Source of the DNA: Sphingomonas naasensis
GTDB taxonomy: Bacteria; Pseudomonadota; Alphaproteobacteria; Sphingomonadales; Sphingomonadaceae
Direction: 5' to 3'
DNA: 64,000 nucleotides
NCBI RefSeq assembly: GCF_004792695.1
Contig: NZ_SRXU01000005.1
Coordinates: 186,001 to 250,000, forward strand
Shown here: positions 58,610-64,000 of the stretch, in pieces
Layout of the letters: every line of letters begins with the position of its first letter
Numbering within the stretch: position 1 is the stretch's first letter
Program-made: the position numbers and the translations under genes
Notes under the pieces: generated by a model
Database searches by the model: none
What the model saw: the letters and a program-made list of their open reading frames with translations, nothing else
Told to the model about the DNA's origin: nothing

Positions 58610-60772
58610 TCACTCGACCGGGAAGCCGCGGCGCCGGAACAGCGCCTTCACGTCGGGATCGCGGCCGCGGAAGACGCGGTACGCTTCCTTCCGGTCGGTC
58701 TCGTTGCCGGTCATCAGCAGGATCGTCCGGAACTTGTCGGCGGTGGCCTTGTCCCAGACATTGCCGGTCTCCTCGAACGCCGCCCAGGTGTCGGCGTCCA
58801 TCGTCTCGGACCAGAGATACGAATAATAGCCCGCCGAATAGGCATCGCTCGAGAAGAGGTGATTGAACTGCGGCAGCCGGTGCCGCATCACGATCTCCTT
58901 CGGCATCCCGATGCTCGCCAGCGTCTCGCGCTCGAACGCGTCGGGATCGGTCACCGGCGTATCGCGATCGTGCAGCTTCATGTCGACGATCGCCGAGGAC
59001 AGATACTCGACCGTGTCGAAGCCCTGGTTGAAGGTCTGCGCCTTCTCGATCTTGGCGACCAGCGCGGCAGGGATCGGCGCGCCGGTCTTGTAGTGCCGGG
59101 CGAAGCGGTTGAGCACGTCGGGGGTGAGCAGCCAATTCTCGTTCACCTGGCTCGGATATTCGACGAAGTCGCGCGGCGTGCCGGCGAGGCCGGGATAATA
59201 GACATTGCCGAGCAGGCTGTGCAGCGCATGGCCGAATTCGTGGAACAGCGTGGTGGCGTCGTCGATGCTGATCAGCGTCGGCTCACCCGCCGCGCCCTTG
59301 GTGAAATTGTTGTTGTTCGAGGCGAGCACGATCCGGGTGCCGCGCAGCCCCGAGCGGGTGCGATAGCTGGTCGCCCAAGCGCCCGAGCGCTTGCCGGACC
59401 GGGCATAGCCATCGAAATAGAAGATCCCGACCTCCGCGCCGGTGATGCGGTTGGTGACGCGGAAGGTGCGCACGTCCGGGTGGAAGACCGGAACGCTGCC
59501 GGTATTCTCCTTGAAGTCGAGATCGTAGAGCCGGCCGGCGGCGTAGAAAGCACCCTGCAGGATCTGGTCGAGCTGGAGATAGGGTTTCACCTCATTCTCA
59601 TCGAGGTCGTACTTCGCCTTGCGGACCTTCTCGGCATAGAAGCGATAGTCCCAGGGCGCGATCGTGATCCCGGCGCCTTCCTTGCTGGCGAGCGCCTGCA
59701 TGTCGGCGACTTCCTCGCGCACCCGCGCCACCGCGGCGGGCCACACCGCGAGCATCAGCTTCGACGCGTTCTCGGGCGTCTCGGCCATGGTGTCGTCCAT
59801 CCGGTACCAGGCGTGGTTCTTGAAGCCGAGCAGCTTCGCCCGATCCCGCCGCAGCTTGAGGATCTGCGCGATCGTCGCGTTGGTGTCGTTGGCGTCGCCA
59901 TTGTCGCCGCGGTTGACGAAGGCGTTGTAGACCTTCTCGCGCAGCGCGCGGTTGGTCGCGTACATCAGGAACGGCTGGACCGAGGAGCGCGTGTTCTTGA
60001 TCGCCCATTTGCCGACCTGGCCGCGGGCCTTGGCCTCTTCGGCGAGGCTCGCCTTGAAGCTGTCCGCCAGCCCGGCGAGATCGGCCTCGCTGTCGAGCAG
60101 GATCGCGGTCTCCTCGTCGGCGAGCACCTTGCGGCTGAACTCGGTATAGGCGGTGGCGAGATCCTGGTTGATCCGCTTGACCTCGGCCTTGCCGGCTTCG
60201 TCGAGCAACGCGCCCGAAGTGACATAATCGCGATAGGTCCGCTCGAGCAGGCGCAGCTGCTGCGGGTTGAGCCCGGCTTTGGCGCGGCCGTCATGGATCG
60301 CCTTGACCCGCGCGAACATCTTCGGATCGAGGCTCATCTCGGTGAAGAATGCCGAGAGTTTGGGGCTCCATTCCTTCGCGATCGCCTGCACTTCGGGGGT
60401 GGCGAGATTGCTCTGATAGACGCCCCAGACCGCGAACAGCCGGTTCATCTCCTCGCCCGAACGCTGATCGGCCTCGATCGTGTTCTGGAAGGTCGGCGCG
60501 GCGGGATTGTCGCGGATCTTGACCATCTCGGCGCGGGCATTGGCCATCGCGCGCTCGAAGGCGGGCGGGAACATCGCCGGCACCACCTTGTCCCATTGGG
60601 GCACCCCCTCGTGCGGCCCCGGCCATTTGGCGAGCAGCGGCGTGGGATCGGGGGTGGTGGCGGGCGCGGGCGAGGTGTGGGTCTGGTTCTGGGGCATGGT
60701 GGATCCGGGAACGGGCGTGGCGGCGAGCGCCGTCGTGGCGATCAACGCGAGCCGGAGCGAACGAGTCATCAA
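58610..60772 (-). CDS. M3-family zinc metallopeptidase (peptidyl-dipeptidase Dcp-like)
   Basis: A 720-residue exported peptidase. A signal sequence (SLRLALIATTALAATPVPGS) precedes a helical N-terminal domain. The zinc-binding H511-E-F-G-H515 stands in DDATTLFHEFGHALHSLLGN, with the third ligand Glu about 28 residues later in the FVEYPSQVNENWL segment. Late residues SDAYSAGYYSYLWSETMDAD are the substrate-binding Tyr/His-rich loop of Dcp/oligopeptidase A. It cleaves short peptides, here in the periplasm because of the signal peptide. Start ATG 60772 or 60769. It is divergent from the LexA-controlled imuA operon. Confidence 0.93.
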   Translation of the reverse strand: MMTRSLRLALIATTALAATPVPGSTMPQNQTHTSPAPATTPDPTPLLAKWPGPHEGVPQWDKVVPAMFPPAFERAMANARAEMVKIRDNPAAPTFQNTIEADQRSGEEMNRLFAVWGVYQSNLATPEVQAIAKEWSPKLSAFFTEMSLDPKMFARVKAIHDGRAKAGLNPQQLRLLERTYRDYVTSGALLDEAGKAEVKRINQDLATAYTEFSRKVLADEETAILLDSEADLAGLADSFKASLAEEAKARGQVGKWAIKNTRSSVQPFLMYATNRALREKVYNAFVNRGDNGDANDTNATIAQILKLRRDRAKLLGFKNHAWYRMDDTMAETPENASKLMLAVWPAAVARVREEVADMQALASKEGAGITIAPWDYRFYAEKVRKAKYDLDENEVKPYLQLDQILQGAFYAAGRLYDLDFKENTGSVPVFHPDVRTFRVTNRITGAEVGIFYFDGYARSGKRSGAWATSYRTRSGLRGTRIVLASNNNNFTKGAAGEPTLISIDDATTLFHEFGHALHSLLGNVYYPGLAGTPRDFVEYPSQVNENWLLTPDVLNRFARHYKTGAPIPAALVAKIEKAQTFNQGFDTVEYLSSAIVDMKLHDRDTPVTDPDAFERETLASIGMPKEIVMRHRLPQFNHLFSSDAYSAGYYSYLWSETMDADTWAAFEETGNVWDKATADKFRTILLMTGNETDRKEAYRVFRGRDPDVKALFRRRGFPVE

Positions 60773-60869
60773 TGGGGTTCCCCGCTGGTGCTATAGAATG
60801 CCAGCACACTAGGAGCGGCACGGCATAACACAAGCGTTCGCGCTTGCGGATTGACTCTTGGGCAAAGCG

Positions 60870-60884
60870 GAACAGAATAGGAAC
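60870..60884 (+). promoter_or_regulatory. LexA-binding site (SOS box) of imuA-imuB-dnaE2
   Basis: GAAC-AGAATAG-GAAC is an exact match to the alphaproteobacterial LexA operator (GTTC-N7-GTTC read on the other strand). It overlaps the region where a -10 would lie for the TTGACT at 60851-60856. This would block transcription until LexA is cleaved after DNA damage. It stands 39 bp before the imuA ATG. Confidence 0.9.
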
Positions 60885-60922
60885 ATTCCCGTTCCCGAGT
60901 CGTGAGTAGCCGCCGCCCGCCT

Positions 60923-61672
60923 ATGGCCGATCCTGCCGTCCTTGCCCAGCTACGCGCGCAATTGCGCGCCGTGGAGACCAAAGGTTTCCGCCGCCGCCCG
61001 GCCTTGCCCTTCGGACTCGCGCCGATCGATTCGCGGCTCGCCGATGGCGGGCTGCGCCTCGACGCGCTGCACGAGATCGCCGCGGGAACGAGCGACATGG
61101 CCGATGATTGCGCCGCCACCCTGTTCCTCGCCGGAATCGCCGCGCGTGCATGGGGACCGGTGCTGTGGGTGGTGCGGCGGCGCGATTTGTTCGCCCCCGG
61201 GCTCGCCCAGGTCGGGCTCGACCATAAACGCCTGATCTATGCCGAAGCCGCCGACGATGCCGAATTGCTCGCGATCATGGAGGAGGGGCTGCGCCATCGC
61301 GGGCTCGGCGCGGTGATCGGCGAGGCGAAGCGCGCCGACATGACCGCGACGCGGCGGCTCCAGCTCGCCGCCGAGGGCGGACGGACGATCGCGCTGCTGA
61401 TGAAGCGCGCCGCGCGCGAGGGCAGCGATCCGATCGCCACGCCCTCGGCGGCGGTGACGCGCTGGCGGGTGACTTCGGCACCGTCGACGCCGCTGCCGGT
61501 GGCAGGGGTCGGGCGAGCGCGCTGGCGGCTGGCGCTGGCGCGGCAAAAGGGGGGCGAGGGTTTCGAAACCGAAGTGGAGGCATGCGATGCAACGGGTCGC
61601 TGCGCTCTTCCTTCCCCTGTGGCCGATCGAAAGGCTGTGGCGGGCGGAAGCGCGAACCGGCGCGCGGCCTGA
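60923..61672 (+). CDS. imuA: Mutasome accessory protein ImuA
   Basis: A 249-residue RecA-like protein without the usual ATPase residues. Segments include ALPFGLAPIDSRLADGGLRL, ALHEIAAGTSDMADDCAATL, GPVLWVVRRRDLFAPGLAQV and GAVIGEAKRADMTATRRLQL, which define ImuA. It works with ImuB and DnaE2 in DNA-damage-induced mutagenic translesion synthesis. The start is uncertain (GTG 60902 or ATG 60923, neither with a strong ribosome site). The C-terminal 80 residues are low-complexity. Its end overlaps imuB by 86 bp. Confidence 0.88.
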   Translation: MADPAVLAQLRAQLRAVETKGFRRRPALPFGLAPIDSRLADGGLRLDALHEIAAGTSDMADDCAATLFLAGIAARAWGPVLWVVRRRDLFAPGLAQVGLDHKRLIYAEAADDAELLAIMEEGLRHRGLGAVIGEAKRADMTATRRLQLAAEGGRTIALLMKRAAREGSDPIATPSAAVTRWRVTSAPSTPLPVAGVGRARWRLALARQKGGEGFETEVEACDATGRCALPSPVADRKAVAGGSANRRAA

Positions 61673-63542
61673 GCCGCACGCGCGCGCCTCGCTCGATCCG
61701 CTGCGCGAAGCGGTAGCGAAGGAGCAGGAACATGCCTGTTCGGTCCCGCGCGGCGGCGGCTGGCGCCCCGGCGCGCGCTGGGCACGCGAGGAGGCGCTCG
61801 GCAAGGTCGCGCTGCCCCCGGTGACGCGGGCACGCGCGAAGCACGAAGTCGGCCGGCGCGACGAGGCGGCGGCCAATCCCTTTCGCGCGATGCCGCCCGA
61901 CGAAGGAGGACCTCCTGCCCGCTTATCCTCCCCCGGAGGAGGGCCGCGCTTGCGCGATGGAGGGGCATTCATCGCGCGCGGAAATTACCCCTCCACCAGC
62001 TTCGCGGGTCCCCCTCCCCCTCGGGGGGAGGATCGCGCGCCCCTCATCACATCGCTCCGCACCGGCAACCGCATCGAGATCGCCGCCGCCTGCCCCGCCG
62101 CCCGCGCGCTCGGGCTCCGTCCCGGCATGGCGGTCACCCAGGCGCGCGCGCAGGTGCCGGGGCTCGACATCCGTCCCGCCGACCCCGAAGGCGACCGCGC
62201 GCATCTCGCAAGCCTCGCCATCGCGCTCGCGCGGCGCTGGACGCCGACCGTAGCGATCGCCGGCGACGACACGCTGTTCCTCGATTTGACCGGCGTCGCG
62301 CATCTGCACGGCGGCGAAGCCAGAATGGCGGCACGACTGCAACGGATGCTCGCGCGGCTGGGCTATAGCGCCTGGATCGCAATCGCCGACACGCCCGGCG
62401 CAGCCTGGGCATTGGCGCATTTTCCTTCCTCCACGCGTCAGGCCGGTGGAATATGTGAGCCAGGCAAACAGGTTGACGCCCTCGCGTCGCTGCCGATCGA
62501 GACGCTGCGCGTCGACGCCGCCGCCACCGAATTGCTCCACCGACTGGGGGTGTTGACGATCGGCCAGCTCGCTACGATGCCGCGCGCGCCGCTGGTCCGC
62601 CGCTTCGGCGCCACGCTCGCGACGCGGCTCGAACAGGCCTTGGGCCGGTTGCCGGAGCCGCTCCACCCCGTCGTCCCGCCCGAGGCGATCGTCACCCAGC
62701 AACGCTTCGCCGAGCCGATCGCCACTGCCGAAGCGATCGAGCATTGGCTGGGCGTGCTCGTCCCCAGGCTCGCCGCGGCGCTCGAGGCCGAGGGGCTGGG
62801 CGTGCAGGCGCTCGAATGCATCGCCGAACGTGTCGACGGCGTTCCCCAGCGCATCCGCATCGGGCTCGCCCGGCCGAACCGCGATCCCGCGCACCTGCTC
62901 CGGCTGCTCAGGCGGCGGATCGAGGATGTCGAACCCGGCTATGGCATCGATGCGATCGCGCTCCATGTCCGCCGCGCCGCGCCGCTGGGCGCCGAGCCGA
63001 TGGTCGAGCGGCTCGACGAGGAGGCCGCGCCCGATCTCGCCACGCTGGTCGACACGCTGGCGACACGGATCGGCCTCGCGGCGATGTGGCGGATGCACCC
63101 GGTGGAAAGCGACGTCCCCGAACGCGCGTCGGCGCGGACCGCAGTGCTCGATCCCCCCGAACGTGGCGGCGCCCGCGCGAAGATCGACGCGGTCGACCAG
63201 CTCGATCGCAGCCCCGCGCTTCATCCCTGGCATCCCGAATGGCCCAAGCCGACGCGGCTGCTGCGCCGCCCCGAGCGGCTCGACCATGTCGTTGCCGAAT
63301 TGCCCGACCATGCCCCGCGCCGCTTCACCTGGCGTGGCCGGCCCCACCGCGTGGTGCGCGCCGACGGGCCCGAACGCGTGCATGGCGAATGGTGGAAGCA
63401 CGTCGCCGAGGCCGAGCATGTCCGCGACTATTTCCGCGTCGAGGATGAGGAGGGCCGCCGCTACTGGCTGTTCCGCCGCGGCGACGGCGAGCGAAGCGCG
63501 ACGGGCGACCTCAGCTGGTATCTCCATGGGGTGTTCGGATGA
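61587..63542 (+). CDS. imuB: Y-family-like polymerase subunit ImuB
   Basis: A 651-residue protein of the Y-family fold that lacks a normal catalytic site and bridges the beta clamp, ImuA and DnaE2. It begins MQRVAALFLPLWPIERLWRA, then carries about 120 extra residues (about 30-150), including a family A palindromic repeat at residues 114-149. The conserved core resumes at TGNRIEIAAACPAARALGLR, GMAVTQARAQVPGLDIRPAD and DDTLFLDLTGVAHLHGGEA. The finger/little-finger region has IGQLATMPRAPLVRRFG. The C-terminal part includes HGEWWKHVAEAEHVRDYFRV. GGAGG precedes ATG 61587. It overlaps dnaE2 (ATGA). Confidence 0.92.
   Translation: MQRVAALFLPLWPIERLWRAEARTGARPEPHARASLDPLREAVAKEQEHACSVPRGGGWRPGARWAREEALGKVALPPVTRARAKHEVGRRDEAAANPFRAMPPDEGGPPARLSSPGGGPRLRDGGAFIARGNYPSTSFAGPPPPRGEDRAPLITSLRTGNRIEIAAACPAARALGLRPGMAVTQARAQVPGLDIRPADPEGDRAHLASLAIALARRWTPTVAIAGDDTLFLDLTGVAHLHGGEARMAARLQRMLARLGYSAWIAIADTPGAAWALAHFPSSTRQAGGICEPGKQVDALASLPIETLRVDAAATELLHRLGVLTIGQLATMPRAPLVRRFGATLATRLEQALGRLPEPLHPVVPPEAIVTQQRFAEPIATAEAIEHWLGVLVPRLAAALEAEGLGVQALECIAERVDGVPQRIRIGLARPNRDPAHLLRLLRRRIEDVEPGYGIDAIALHVRRAAPLGAEPMVERLDEEAAPDLATLVDTLATRIGLAAMWRMHPVESDVPERASARTAVLDPPERGGARAKIDAVDQLDRSPALHPWHPEWPKPTRLLRRPERLDHVVAELPDHAPRRFTWRGRPHRVVRADGPERVHGEWWKHVAEAEHVRDYFRVEDEEGRRYWLFRRGDGERSATGDLSWYLHGVFG
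61926..62032. repeat. Family A palindromic repeat, copy 3, inside imuB
   Basis: A 107-bp copy with ends TCCTCCCCC and GGGGGGAGGA and the core CCTCCACCAGCTTCGCGGG, translated in frame as a Gly/Pro/Arg/Ser-rich stretch (residues about 114-149). It is the second copy within a DNA-repair gene in this window. Confidence 0.85.
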
Positions 63543-64000
63543 GTTACGCCGAGCTTCAGGTGACGACGCATTTCTCGTTCCTGCGCGGCGCTTCCTCGCC
63601 CGAGGAGCTGTTCCGCCAGGCGGCGCTGCTCGGCCTGCCGGCGCTCGGCATCGTCGACCGCAATTCGGTGGGCGGCGTGGTGCGCGCATTGGTCGCGGCC
63701 GAGCAATTCACCGCGATCGGTGCGAAGATCCGGATGATCGCCGGATGCCGACTCGATCTGGTCGATGGCACGTCGCTGCTCGTCTGGCCCGAGGACAGCG
63801 CAGGCTGGTCGCGGCTCACCGGCCTGCTCACGCTCGGCAAGTCGCGCGCCGACCCCCAGCATGGCGAGAAGGGCAAATGCTTCGTGCATTGGGAAGATCT
63901 GGCCGAAGCGGCAGAGGGGCTGGTCGGCGCACTGGTTCCCGGATTGGCCGACAGCGGCGATCCGCTGGCGCTGCGCTGGATGGCGGATGTGTTCGGGACA
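63539..64000 (+). CDS. dnaE2: Error-prone DNA polymerase DnaE2, N-terminal part (cut by window end)
   Basis: The first 154 residues are inside the window: MSYAELQVTTHFSFLRGASS, PEELFRQAALLGLPALGIVD, RMIAGCRLDLVDGTSLLVWP. This is the PHP domain start of a C-family polymerase, with THFSFLRGASSPEEL as its phosphoesterase-like first motif. DnaE2 is the damage-inducible translesion polymerase that works with ImuA and ImuB. Its ATG overlaps the imuB stop and it is last in the LexA-controlled operon as far as visible. The polymerase core lies beyond the window. Confidence 0.93.
   Translation, partial: MSYAELQVTTHFSFLRGASSPEELFRQAALLGLPALGIVDRNSVGGVVRALVAAEQFTAIGAKIRMIAGCRLDLVDGTSLLVWPEDSAGWSRLTGLLTLGKSRADPQHGEKGKCFVHWEDLAEAAEGLVGALVPGLADSGDPLALRWMADVFGT

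Noticed and set aside
1..64000. CRISPR array, prophage or complete defence system.
   Set aside because: No regularly spaced repeats with unique spacers, no phage structural genes and no cas-like or restriction genes were seen. The only mobile remnants are the tRNA-Ser scar and the two palindromic repeat families.

Overview
The window is a stretch of chromosome from a high-GC alphaproteobacterium, most probably Sphingomonas or a close relative. The evidence is SciP (DUF1153), a GAAC-N7-GAAC LexA operator of the alphaproteobacterial type, an imuA-imuB-dnaE2 cassette, a FecI/FecR/STN-receptor set, and gene content and protein style familiar from sphingomonads. No replicon origin, prophage, CRISPR array or rRNA operon is visible. 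Most genes are ordinary core or shell genes in short operons with ATGA-type overlaps.

Layout. 1-1923: TonB-receptor start, FecR anti-sigma and FecI-type sigma factor (all minus). 2020-5442: bacterial NHEJ genes ligD and ku (minus). 5648-7979: pdxH, FieF-like cation efflux and PhzF-like protein in one overlapping operon. 7984-11453: mnmA, sciP, two GlsB-type stress membrane proteins and a SIMPL protein. 11683-16053: RND efflux adaptor and pump. 16085-19006: DUF445, NTF2-like, flavin-oxidase-like and HAD genes. 19075-22559: an Mla/MCE lipid transporter (STAS-permease, ATPase, MCE protein, lipoprotein). 22563-24908: a cyclophilin, tRNA-Ser(GGA) and a decayed integrated element bounded by 15-bp att repeats. 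24926-27314: PDZ protein, response regulator and histidine kinase. 27459-35119: an envelope block with DUF2147, an MprF/LpiA-like lysyl-phosphatidylglycerol synthase-flippase, an AcvB/VirJ-like hydrolase and an 1101-residue GH18-NodB-GT2 fusion. 35129-42204: SDR, pheS-pheT, a methyltransferase, a LysE exporter, rpmI-rplT. 42312-53706: AsmA-like protein, several small genes, an orphan LytS-type kinase, a lone ABC ATPase, an esterase, nadB, a class-A-beta-lactamase-like lipoprotein, a 2OG oxygenase and an unrecognised 241-residue protein. 53774-60772: polA, a small protein, a polysaccharide flippase and an M3 peptidase. 60870-64000: LexA box and the SOS mutasome imuA-imuB-dnaE2, cut by the window end.

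Two families of dispersed palindromic repeats run through the window. Family A (about 107-123 bp, ends TCCTCCCC/GGGGAGGA) occurs at 3841, 5507 and 61926. Two of the three copies lie in frame inside protein-coding genes (ligD and imuB). Family B (about 107 bp, ends CGTCATCCCGG/CCGGGGTGACG) occurs at 41439, 48082 and 58475, each time beyond the 3' end of a gene. No complete novel defence or mobile system is evident. The observations most worth a second look are the in-frame repeats, the tRNA-Ser island scar, the three-domain polysaccharide enzyme next to the lipid aminoacylation genes, and the orphan protein at 52981.
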